64,000 nucleotides of DNA from Nematostella vectensis (lineage: Eukaryota > Cnidaria > Anthozoa > Actiniaria > Edwardsiidae), in NCBI RefSeq assembly GCF_932526225.1, contig NC_064043.1, positions 8,235,501 to 8,299,500 of the forward strand, read 5' to 3'. Below are positions 21,801-30,061 of the stretch, piece after piece. The translations under genes and the position numbers were made by a program. Below the pieces are notes generated by a model that was not told the DNA's origin, made no database searches, and saw only the letters and a program-made list of their open reading frames with translations. Within the stretch, counting starts at the first letter, position 1. Each line of letters begins with the position of its first letter.

Positions 21801-23445
21801 CAGGTATGATACACCTAGGCCTACCTCACTGAGCAGGTATGATACACCTAGGCCCACCTCACTGAGCAGGTATGATACACCTAGGCCTACCTCACTGAGC
21901 AGGTATGATACACCCAGGCCCACCTCACTGAGCAGGTATGATACACCTAGGCCTACCTCACTGAGCAGGTATGATGCACCTAGGCCCACCTCACTGAGCA
22001 GGTATGATACATCCAGGCCTACCTCACTGAGCAGGTATGATACACCTAGGCCCACCTCACTAAGCAGGTATGATACATCCAGGCCTACCTCACTGAGCAG
22101 GTATGATGCACCTAGGCCTACCTCACTGAGCAGGTATGATGCACCCAGGCTTACCTCACTGAGCAGGTATGATACACCTAGGCCTACCTCACTGAGCAGG
22201 TATGATACATCCAGGCCTACCTCACTGAGCAGGTATGATGCACCTAGGCCCACCTCACTGAGCAGGTATGATACACCTAGGCCTACCTCACTGAGCAGGT
22301 ATGATACACCTAGGCCTACCTCACTGAGCAGGTATGATGCACCTAGGCCTACCTCACTGAACAGGTATGATACACCCAGGCTTACCTCACTGAGCAGGTA
22401 TGATACACCCAGGCCTACCTCACTGAGCAGGTATGATACACCTACGCCCACCTCACTGAGCAGGTATGATACACCCAGGCCTACCTCACTGAGCAGGTAT
22501 GATACACCTACGCCCACCTCACTGAGCAGGTATGATGCACCTAGGCCTACCTCACTGAGCAGGTATGATACACCTAGGCCTACCTCACTGAGCAGGTATG
22601 ATACACCTAGGCCTACCTCACTGAGCAGGTATGATACACCTAGGCCCACCTCACTGAGCAGGTATGATACACCTAGGCCTACCTCACTGAGCAGGTATGA
22701 TACACCCAGGCCCACCTCACTAAGCAGGTATGATGCACCTAGGCCTACCTCACTGAGCAGGTATGATACACCTACGCCCACCTCACTGAGCAGGTATGAT
22801 ACACCCAGGCCTACCTCACTGAGCAGGTATGATACACCTACGCCCACCTCACTGAGCAGGTATGATGCACCTAGGCCTACCTCACTGAGCAGGTATGATA
22901 TACCTAGGCCTACCTCACTGAGCAGGTATGATGCACCTAGGCCCACCTCACTGAGCAGGTATGATACACCCAGGCTTACCTCATTAAGCAATTATGGTGT
23001 GACTGGCGCTTTGTGTGTAGTTCTTGAATATAGCTATGAGCGACTTGGAAGTCACTGCTTGTATTTGACATTGGTTGATTTCTCGGACACTTAAAAAAGC
23101 GAAGCTTTCCTTTTAGGGCCATCTTAAAGTCAGTTGGCTACCTACTTGGCTGTTGCCTGTCGACACAAAGATAGCTAAGTCTTGAACACCATTGATTTTA
23201 GTTATATTAAAGCGTTAAACGAATACTTTCCCTTTTATACACAGATGGCAATCGGGGGTAACTCGGTGCTTTGCTGTGCACGCCCCATCAATGATCGGGT
23301 TGGTTGCGGTGGTGCAAATGGCATTTGCAGGTTCTTTTACGACACCGCGCCCAGCGGGCGATACGGAACCATGACCTACTTTTCCAAGGCCGTAGCCAAG
23401 AAGTTGAGCTTCATACCTCACCAGAACGATTGCATTATCAGCTAA
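803..23445 (+). CDS. PHKA: Phosphorylase b kinase regulatory subunit alpha, C-terminal 865 residues (5' end outside window)
   Basis: Large regulatory subunit of phosphorylase kinase, the Ca2+/calmodulin- and PKA-controlled complex that activates glycogen phosphorylase in the cytosol. Exons: 803-898, 1979-2086, 2824-2902, 3137-3271, 3888-3918, 4420-4498, 5525-5669, 6655-6724, 6942-7024, 7988-8052, 8586-8703, 10558-10656, 12909-13062, 13758-13836, 14113-14190, 14446-14525, 15396-15474, 16086-16215, 17196-17294, 18626-18720, 19194-19223, 19961-20167, 20591-20644, 20907-21110, 23245-23445. All have GT-AG borders and agree in phase. Family signatures: [86 protein letters not shown] and [11 protein letters not shown]. 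The Ser-rich middle and the ending favour alpha over beta. The N-terminal glucoamylase-like domain lies off the left edge. The protein ends in CIIS, a CaaX-type prenylation box. Exons are conserved but many introns carry minisatellites copied from the splice sites. Confidence 0.93.
1416..1541. repeat. Short foldback element
   Basis: Nineteen-base arms (TTTTGTTCAAATGTTTGTT and its reverse complement) flank about 88 bases with two copies of a GAGGCTA(C/T)TGCCTCTCCATC motif. It sits in a PHKA intron and looks like a small MITE or hairpin repeat. Confidence 0.6.
2250..2555 (-). repeat. Interspersed duplicate A carrying a minus-strand open frame
   Basis: This roughly 305-base segment is nearly identical to 4841-5151. 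On the minus strand both keep an open frame (about 90-100 residues) containing [19 protein letters not shown] and an internal GTAAGT donor-like site after YADG(S/F)M. I do not recognise the protein. It could be an exon fragment captured by a mobile element, or part of a transposon. Confidence 0.6.
3250..3740 (+). repeat. Imperfect repeats copied from the exon 3137-3271 splice donor
   Basis: The end of the exon plus its donor (CAGCAGCTAG|GTAAAA) recurs in the intron near 3346-3361, 3426-3444, 3525-3543 and 3726-3742 as near copies such as TATCAGCAGCTAGGTAAGG. The spacer contains CACGTG palindromes. At 3667-3695 a TCTCGTAGG-AAAATGG stretch resembles the next true acceptor at 3878-3900. Confidence 0.8.
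3975..4419 (+). repeat. Tandem repeats copied from the splice acceptor of exon 4420-4498
   Basis: About eight units of roughly 52-55 bases precede the real acceptor. Each repeats TATCTCAG(A/G)CCATACTATAA or a decayed form, that is, the acceptor and first exon bases, followed by CGTTTCTCATACCTTGTTA. Only the last copy continues into the conserved PHKA coding sequence. Confidence 0.85.
4841..5151 (-). repeat. Interspersed duplicate B carrying a minus-strand open frame
   Basis: Second copy of the 2250-2555 segment, over 95 percent identical by eye. Its minus-strand frame is longer at the start ([19 protein letters not shown]). A short third fragment with the GACATCTTCCCTGTCCAT motif lies at about 4648-4668. 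Function unknown. Confidence 0.6.
6028..6555. mobile_element. MITE with terminal inverted repeats and internal duplication
   Basis: It begins GGGGCCGTCCACACTAACAC and ends with the inverse, GTGTGGACGCCCC. The flanking CTAAG on both sides is a candidate target-site duplication. A block of about 118 bases ending in ATCCGGATACTTTTGA occurs twice in the right half. There is no coding capacity. It lies in a PHKA intron. Confidence 0.8.
7493..7887 (+). repeat. 45-bp minisatellite, about 9 copies
   Basis: The unit includes CTATAACCTTTGGCTTACTC, then AGTTGACATTTACTAAGCTT. The first copy lacks about 14 bases and copies are otherwise nearly identical. Unlike other repeats in this gene, I see no match to the neighbouring exon borders. 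Confidence 0.9.
8175..8362. mobile_element. Near-perfect palindromic MITE (family copy 1)
   Basis: Arms of roughly 85 bases (AAGCCCCGTGCAAACTGCGC to TTTCTGACATTTCC and the inverse) enclose a short centre. A related, more diverged copy lies at 17342-17523 in another intron of the same gene. Confidence 0.85.
8704..12908. other. Large PHKA intron region
   Basis: AT-rich intronic DNA. The only coding signal I can support is the candidate exon at 10558-10656. Short CTTGCTTGTCCA repeats lie near 10131-10200. I see no RNA gene or transposon here. Confidence 0.5.
10558..10656 (+). CDS. PHKA: Candidate Ser-rich cassette exon of PHKA
   Basis: A 99-base open segment is flanked by TTTGTACAG and GGTACTATC. 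It joins in phase with both neighbours (8586-8703 and 12909-13062; phase 1 on each side), so including or skipping it keeps the frame. It encodes a Ser/Thr-rich stretch with [19 protein letters not shown]. In vertebrate alpha subunits this part is the multiphosphorylation region, where variable exons are known. No conserved motif proves it is expressed. Confidence 0.55.
13050..13195 (+). repeat. Duplicated splice donor of exon 12909-13062
   Basis: AGTACCAAGTACGTAGCAG occurs at the real exon end and again about 75 bases downstream, inside a repeated block with ACGCGCG and CCTTGACATCT. A third unit has decayed to AGTAACCC. The decoy keeps the full AA|GTACGT donor. Confidence 0.8.
13277..13389. 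repeat. Intronic hairpin
   Basis: AATAAGCCAGTT at the left and its inverse at the right bound two arms of about 50 bases, both containing GACCCATT or its complement near the loop. It is probably a small foldback element. Confidence 0.7.
14606..15013 (+). repeat. 48-bp minisatellite copied from PHKA exon 12909-13062
   Basis: The array opens with TGGCCGCCATCCCGGTCTCG, matching the exon's TGGTCGCCATCCCGGTCGCG, then repeats a 48-base unit about 8 times (CTTTCCATTGATTTGGAGAC and flanks). The unit length is a multiple of three and stays open, giving a 16-residue repeat based on [12 protein letters not shown] against the exon's [12 protein letters not shown]. No splice site was seen around it, so it is probably intronic. 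Confidence 0.85.
15590..16085 (+). repeat. Degenerate repeats copied from the acceptor of exon 16086-16215
   Basis: The real border CAG|GAGCTGCTTGTGTACCT is preceded by weaker copies at about 15606, 15666, 15717 and 16016, each a form of AGGAGCTG(C/T)TTGTGTACC followed by GACTTGAATATTTTTGTGTA. A G-rich stretch at about 15850-15930 separates the two groups. Confidence 0.7.
17342..17523. mobile_element. Palindromic MITE (family copy 2)
   Basis: Same arms as 8175-8362 (GCCAGCATT, CGCTTGACTGACTATAGGAC), with more mismatches between the arms, so this copy looks older. It starts 48 bases after the exon ending at 17294. Confidence 0.8.
17691..18424. mobile_element. Non-autonomous DNA element with long terminal inverted repeats
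   Basis: It begins GGGCCGGTTCCTGAAAGGCC and ends with the inverse, CGGCTTTTCAGGAACCGGCC. Subterminal TAACC/GGTTA motifs recur in both halves. No transposase frame is visible and the target-site duplication is unclear. Confidence 0.75.
19194..19223 (+). CDS. PHKA: 30-bp PHKA micro-exon
   Basis: A TCTACAG acceptor and AGG|GTAGGT donor bound ten codons ([10 protein letters not shown]). The phase fits both neighbours. Vertebrate alpha subunits have a short KQMTRRFSAD-like stretch at this point, which supports it. It is symmetric and could be skipped. Confidence 0.6.
19845..19975 (+). repeat. Duplicated splice acceptor of exon 19961-20167
   Basis: TTTATCTACAAAACCCGAGC with GGTCGCA after it, at about 19858-19885, is a diverged copy of the real border TTTATCCACAG|AACCTGAGC with GGTCGCA. 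The copy has lost the AG. Short TTATTACAAGTT repeats lie between. Confidence 0.7.
21089..22990 (+). repeat. 33-bp minisatellite of about 57 copies containing a PHKA splice donor
   Basis: The unit is GCCTACCTCACTGAGCAG|GTATGATACACCTAG with C/T and A/G variants. Its first copy is the true end of exon 20907-21110 (codons for AYLTEQ) and the true donor. Nearly every later copy keeps CAG|GTATGA. In the exon's frame each added unit would meet TGA at once. Both strands stay open in other frames for over 400 codons, which is a by-product of the period. Confidence 0.95.
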
Positions 23446-23495
23446 AAATCATGCATGAAATGGATATCACTGTACCCCGGAGGGCAGCTAGGCTA

Positions 23496-23644
23496 CAGGG
23501 GTGTAGCCAGGGGGTGGCCCAGGCCCCCCATTAGAAGCCAAAAATACAGTAAATTTATGAGACAATACCTAAAATACAGGAGAAAATGCCTTGAAAGGGC
23601 CTTTTGGGCCCCTTCCTGTTAAAAATCCTGGCTACGCCGCTGAG
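23496..23644. mobile_element. Short MITE after the PHKA stop codon
   Basis: GGTGTAGCCAGGGGG at the left and CCTGGCTACGCC at the right form inverted ends around about 115 bases. It starts 50 bases past the stop, so it probably lies in the PHKA 3' UTR. Confidence 0.7.
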
Positions 23645-25707
23645 ATAAATAACACGATACAATCTATTTATAAAGCTTTACATAACCTTCTTTATAGCCT
23701 AGGAGCAGAGTTCTTGATGATAAGCTCTAAGTCACTTGGGTTGTTATAATAAAGAGGTGGTGTACTTCCGAAACAGAGTGAGTCCCTGTTTCTTTATTCC
23801 ATGCCCGAGGATCCATCGCTTTCTTTCTTCGAAATTTAGCGAGTGCCGCAAATGCGAGCATGTTTATCTGTACGTCACGACAGCGTTTTCCCTGGCGTTC
23901 CTACCGAGAATCCTGTGCTTTTCTTAGAAATCCCCAAAAGTTGTCCGAGAAAAAGACAGCAGAAATGCTCTCTTTTACAGAAGATGCCTTGCCGATTCGC
24001 GTTCCGGTGTTTCCGCGTTGTTCGTTTGTAAAAACGACCAAAACAACGCGAGTAGCCAAAACCGCGTATACAAGCACAAACCGAAAAACGCTACGGAAAA
24101 GCCTCTGATAGCAGGGTACGCAAATCCTAAAAGTTGCTCAAAAGTTGTCGAGCATCTTTGGGACAGCCCTACCACGGAAGCCAAAAACTCACCCGCTGAC
24201 TACATGACAGTCTAAATAAGGGACAGCTTTGAACTAGCCGATGCCTCGATAATCTTGAAAGTAAAACCTCCTTGGTCGCCTAACTCTCTTATGTGTTTGA
24301 AATCTCCGCACTATCTTTTTGCCAATATTGGGTAGCCTGTGCCTTTTCCCACTAGCCTCTCCGGTCCCACTAGTGTTTACACTCCGTTGGATCCGCCACC
24401 AACCGATCGCATCTTCCAGACGAACCACGAAATCCAACACGAAAACCACACAGGTAGCTACAAAAATTGTGTTTTAATACAGCTTCTATATCTGAGTCTT
24501 CTACAGCTTAGAATAAAACTTTTTGAATTCATATTTTCCTGTTTGCGCACATTACAAACTCGGTGTAATCTGCAAAAAAAATCGAACCTGAAAATCTCTT
24601 CATTCATCAGCCCTGTCAAAGTGCCAACATGTATTGCTATCAACATCTTGCTTTAAATATGCTTTGAATGTCTCTTCGTACACCCAAGCAGAGATTGTTA
24701 TTATTTACCCAGATTACTTAACATTTGAATTCTAAAATAGTGCTTAATTATCTCGTGTTTCACACGATAAACGTTCGTGTCCACACAGCGTGCAGATAAC
24801 ATCCACACGCATAGTTCACAAACTTTTGTATCAAAACAATGTGGTCGGTAAGGGAATTTGGCAGTAGTTATCTATAAGACCGATGTGTCTTTAATATCTT
24901 TGTTAGCATTGTCGAATGGCATTTTGAATATTTGGCAAAAATTACAGTTATCGTGATAATCCACCCAGTTAGGCGGGGAACAATTCCTTGCATTGTAAGC
25001 TTAATATCATGAAATCTCTTCAATTGTCTTTTGAAGCAACTAATTTTTTCGAGCACATCTTTTTAATTTAAGCTTAGACTGTCCTAGGTAAGAAGGTTTG
25101 CAAAGATAGCCTCTTTTTGAAATGTGTGGCCATTCAATAGCTATGATGATAAGTGCTTTTCTCATGAGCTGACAGAATGAAGCATTTAGACCAATATACC
25201 CTACTTAACACTCAAGATTTATGACAAGTAGTTAGCATGCTTATACACTAGCATTACAAAAGTAGTTTAAAATTTATTATTTATAGGTGTGTCCAGTTGA
25301 GTGTGACTTGATAAATCTTTTTTGCATAATGCACATCTATGATGGCCCAGAGTTCTGCTAGACAACCTGATATAGCCAGAGGTCATTATGACTAGAACTT
25401 TTTTGTGGTTGGTGAAAGAAATTTTATTCTTTAACAACATTATTATTTTCATATAGTTAACACTCAGGGAAGGATCCAGGATTTTTTATTTTTTTATTTA
25501 TTTATTTTTTTTTTTTTTTGGGGGGGGGGGGAGCTGGATCCACTACTTATGTCTCACTAATACAGCAAAATTCTTAATAAAAAAAATGTTCTTAAGAAAA
25601 AAATTCAAAACAGGGATTGACAAGGTGCGGGTCACAGCTGTTTCTGATAGAAAGTTTACTGTTATCTTTATTGGTTTTAATTGAATTTTTTTCTCCTTTT
25701 TTCCTAG
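23645..25707. other. Intergenic region between PHKA and sarcoglycan
   Basis: AT-rich, with homopolymer runs (poly-T then poly-G at 25509-25531) flanked by inverted GGATCC-containing bits. I see no conserved coding sequence. The 3' end of PHKA and the sarcoglycan promoter should lie here. A TTCCTAG acceptor at about 25707 suggests an upstream non-coding sarcoglycan exon. Confidence 0.5.
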
Positions 25708-25741
25708 GCACTACTGGATGCACATCTGATTGTCAGTAGCT

Positions 25742-28026
25742 ATGGCACGGGACAAGTATGAGGTTTCTGAGATTGATTGGGCAAATCAAGACCCTGCAAC
25801 TGTGATTTACAAAGTTGGCATTTATGGATGGAGAAAGCGATGTATCTATTTTCTTATTCTGCTTATTATGGTCTTAGCAGTCATTAATCTCTCATTAACT
25901 ATTTGGATCATGAGGGTCATGGATTTTAACTGGGTAAGTTTGTGTGAATGGCCTCTATGTGTGAATGGCATTACTAAGTCATTTTTCAAGTAAGTTAATT
26001 ATTATCGTTTGTTTGTGTTTGAAGGAAGGAATGGGTAACCTGAGAATTACTGACATTGGAGTCAAACTTTATGGACATGCCGAGTTTGTGGAATCACTCT
26101 ATGCAAAAGAGCTTAGAGCAAGAATGGTAATTAAAGGGCTTAAACATGATGTTCCAGAGCCTCCAAAATCTTTAATTTAACTTTTACCATATTTACTCAT
26201 GTATAAGACGCACCCAGAATTTAGAGCTCAAAATAGTAAAAAGTCAATATTCAAATGTTTAAAACTTGAATTGTGCACTTCATCAATTCCAGAAAGAAAT
26301 GCCACAAATAAGCAAATTTGCAGTTGAGATCCCAGTGTTTTTTTTGGTTACTCAAACGTGCAAATGATCAATTGACCAATATTTTGTTTTTCTTATTATG
26401 CAAATTATAAAAAGTGGCATTCTGTGTATAAAACGCACACTAATTTTGAAGGTCATTTTGGAGTGAAAAAAGTGTGGCTTATACGCAGGTTACTACGATA
26501 TCTATTTTCCAATCCGTCAAAATTGCCAACAATTGGCACTTAGGGAGACGACCCTGCGCAGACCCTATGGTAATGCATTCTGTTTCATTTTATATGTTTT
26601 ATTCCCAGGATGAGCCACTCTTGGTTCAGTCAACTCGAAACCTGACTGTCAATGCCAGGGACAGAGATGGTAACATCACAGCACAGTTATTCTTGGGTGA
26701 TGACCAGATTGTGGCCAAAAACAAGAGGCTATGGATTGTCACAGACGAAAATAGACAGATTCTCTATGCTGATAAGGATAAGATTATCTTTAATGCGAGC
26801 AGGCTAGAGTTCTCAAGTAAGCATTCCTTTTTTTTACTGAACACTCTTAATTGCATGGAATTGTTCAGGCTAAGGAAAAGAGGTTGGTGGTTGAAAATGA
26901 TATTATAACCACTAGACCTCTATACTAGTGGTGCAAAATGGATGGATAACAGAAAATGTACTCATCAATGTACGCATCAAAATTTACGGTGGATAGCCAC
27001 ATAATCCACCCCCAAGGATTTCACCCTTGAGAACTTGTCTAAACAGGAAAGATACAGACAGGAACCATTAACTGTAAGACCTCCTGGTTTTACATCTGGT
27101 TTGTATAAGCACCTTATTTTAAATAGTAATAACTATTTGCTGTTTTGGTAGGTCCTTATGGTGCAGAATTCACAGGGTCTGTGCAGACCAAGGCTGTGAG
27201 GTCCCCTCCAAAAGAGCACCTCACTCTAGAGTCCCTGACTAGACAGCTACACTTGAATGCTCCCGAGGGAATCCAAGTTAAGACGGTGGCTGGTGGGATC
27301 TCTTTACAAAGTTTGACAGATGTCAATATCAGATCCAAGAAAGGCAAAGTAAGGATGGGTTCAAAAATCAAAATCGATTGATAAAATCTGTTCATTATAG
27401 GTAAATGATTAGCAGAAATGCTAAGTGGTTTTGGCCAGTACTTATTCATTTTTGTTATCTGCGAATAGCCTGCGTCACATCAAAAAAATGGCATATATCC
27501 GGGATGCGGAGCAGGCTATCAGCGAACAGAATTTAATGAGCATTGAACACTACTATGTTTGAAGATTTACAACTATAACTTTTAAAGCTTTTTCTCTTTA
27601 AAAAAACAACAACAAGTTGGTCCGAATTTTGAGGGGAAAACGCATGGATATAAGAAGCAGCCGTTTTTTGCAAGCATTTCGGAAATGAAACGTTTTTGAA
27701 GCCTTCCCATTAGGTACGGAAGCCCGACTCGCGTTTAAATGGGTACAGGGAGTTTAATAATTCCCTTTTCTCTTTTAAAACTTGCACTGAGTAATTTTTG
27801 TCTATTATTTATTTGGTTACTTGTATTATTTGGTTACATGTATTATTTATTTGGTGTTTTTCTCCAGATTACTCTTGACGCTCAGTCAATAATGTTGAAG
27901 AACATTCCACTAAGTAAGCCAGCTTCTGGTGTTTCGTCCGATGCGTGCGAGGTGTGCGTAAGCCAAGATGGGAGTATCTTCTATGCTGCTGATGGGAGTG
28001 GTTGTAAAGGAACATGTAATCTTTAG
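25742..28026 (+). CDS. SGCD: Gamma/delta-type sarcoglycan
   Basis: Single-pass type II membrane glycoprotein of the dystrophin-associated complex. Exons 25742-25933, 26025-26126, 26609-26816, 27152-27348 and 27868-28026 agree in phase and give 285 aa, close to the usual 290. The ATG at 25742 opens a short cytosolic tail, then [12 protein letters not shown], the hallmark before the membrane segment (about residues 38-60), then GMGNLRIT. The ectodomain has an N-glycosylation site (NLT) and ends in a cysteine cluster (CEVCVSQDG ... CKGTC) typical of the family. Vertebrates split this lineage into gamma, delta and zeta; delta is only the nearest label. All key features are intact. Confidence 0.93.
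26189..26501. mobile_element. MITE in sarcoglycan intron 2
   Basis: TTTACTCATGTATAAGACGC at the left and GCTTATACGCAGGTTACTAC at the right are imperfect inverted ends. An internal TATAAAACGCACAC repeats the motif. There is no coding capacity. Confidence 0.6.
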
Positions 28027-28520
28027 TTAGGGCTCATATTCCAACTTCTTGACACGCTCTAGTGCTATACAAATTTAAAGATATAGGGGCTATTTCTGGA
28101 GTTTCCCATTGGCCACGGTTTGACCACCGCCCGTCATAGAAGAGACGCAAGGATTCCTACATAATTCTCTTTTCATCTTTTTCTTTGTCATACGCTTGAC
28201 ATATTCGGATCGTAGACTTTCATAAAAGAGCTCCATGTTTAAGTGTACTTTTATAGGAGCAATGTCTGGATTATTTAGCTAATTCGCCTAAGAGTGTTAC
28301 AGTGTAGTTGTGACCTGAGAAAATATTTTTATCCATTATCTTTTATAGGTAAAACTTGTCGTATACCTAGTACATATGTCTTTGAATTTTTTAGGATATG
28401 TGTTCTTTTTATGTAATTTTCAGTTGAACAGCAAGTCTAGTTGATTACAATTAGAATAATTAGAACAAGTGGGAAAAGACTGAAGTGTTAACAGTGTGTT
28501 CCTTCGTGGCGTAACGCGTG

Positions 28521-28830
28521 AGCTGCGATGTCACGCTCTCAATAGTTGTAAGTGAAGTGTGTGCGTTTTTTTATATAACTGATTTTATTATATACTCCTT
28601 GTTAGACACGGAGTCAATTCTTCTCTCTCTAGCCTTGTGTATACGGAGACATCAAAGTTTGACAAAGTATTTTGAGCTGCGATGTCACGCTTTTAATAGT
28701 TGTAAGTGAAGTGTGTGCGGTTTTTTTTTTTATATAACTGATTTTATTATATACTCCTTGTTAGACACGGAGTCATTTCTTCTCTCTCTAGCCTTGTGTA
28801 TACGGAGACATCAAAGTTTGACAAAGTATA
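28521..28830. repeat. Two-copy tandem duplication of about 155 bp
   Basis: AGCTGCGATGTCACGCT starts both copies (28521 and 28675) and GTTTGACAAAGTAT ends both. Copies differ mainly in a poly-T run. It lies in the probable 3' UTR or flank of the sarcoglycan gene; the nearest AATAAA signals are at about 28970. Confidence 0.9.
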
Positions 28831-30061
28831 TGTGTAGCAACGGGAAATAATATAGCATTACCATTGTCAAGTACAAATTAAAAAGTTGGGACAAAGACTT
28901 TCAATTATCGTAACTTTAGTAGATTAAATACAGTCTATCCCATTACTGTTGTTCAAGAAAAAATCCCAAATAAATAAAGGTTTACCCGGAAGTCTTGCAT
29001 ATAAATTGTGAACTTTTCCCTTGAACAGTGGTAACAGGATTGTCTTGTGTCTTAACATAGCTATAGAACTATTTAAATGCACCATTTCTAACGACATTTA
29101 TTTTGGATCGTTTTTATAATATTGGTTTCAGCTTTCAATGTAAGATGGTAATATACAACATCGTAGGTGTAAAGAGTAATAAAGGAAAATTATTTTCTAT
29201 TACCGTGCTTTCATTTATCCAATTTATACACCCACCTAGGGTCTAACCAACCATGAAAAAAAAAAACTCCGAAGAAATTAAACGCGGCATTCTGTAAGTA
29301 CCTCACCAGACAGCAGAACATTCCTGGTCTGCGGCCCAGAATAAATATGGTTGGCTCTTATTAAGTCGTGTCAGGCCTTTGACCTAACTATACTATTATA
29401 CTCTACTAAAATCACATTGAGCATGGTCTCCAATCACATCTATTAAAATGACTCACTAGACTTTCTTCTGCTTACCAAGCTTGCGGTTATCGATCGTCTT
29501 TGAAGCGGTCCACCTTCAACCACGGGAGCTTAATAAAGGCCCTCTATTAGTTAACGGTTAACTGCTCAATGACAGTACCTAAATACAGCACTCTAGTGGA
29601 AAAAAAACTAATATTTTGGGATTATTTTTATATTGACCGCTGAAAGCGCCGCTTATAGAGGTCGGTCTGCATTCACAAGCGTATGGTGCGTCCCCGCAAC
29701 TGTCGCAAAACTTGACCAAGGCTCGGGCTACAACTCATCTAAGCTCTCATGCTTCTAATCTATGCTGTCCACACAGCTCTCACTCCTTTGTACTATTACA
29801 CTAGAGAGAATCCCCCTCCCCCACTACCAAAGAAATTAAACCAAGGAGATAAAACAAAAACGGGGCTTCTACTACTGGAAATCAACACTGAAACTAAAAC
29901 TAATTACCCAAACCAGAATTCGCCCTTCTATCCATGGGGAATGTCCGAAGAAACTACCGTGGAGAGGCATAAATGTTTTCAGGAATCTTCTCTTCCTTCA
30001 AACTTACACGCGTATGGTGTTTCCCCGCAATTGGGGAAACACTGCTTGGCCTAGATTCAAG
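28831..30061. other. Convergent intergenic region with a copy of the kinase gene's 3' end
   Basis: This separates the sarcoglycan gene and the minus-strand kinase gene, which converge here. At about 29680-29770 lies a diverged copy of 30008-30095, the kinase stop-codon region (shared TACAA(C/G)TCATCTAAGCTCTC). I see no other gene. Confidence 0.6.

Noticed and set aside
21089-22990. CRISPR-like array
   Set aside because: Units are contiguous tandem repeats with no unique spacers, in a eukaryotic gene intron.
21741-23094. Long open frames on both strands (432 and 416 codons) with 11-residue repeats
   Set aside because: They are forced by the 33-base period of the minisatellite; the same DNA holds the splice donor copies and there is no start context or domain.
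23736-24656. Several short plus- and minus-strand frames
   Set aside because: Overlapping, no recognisable motifs or consistent splice sites.
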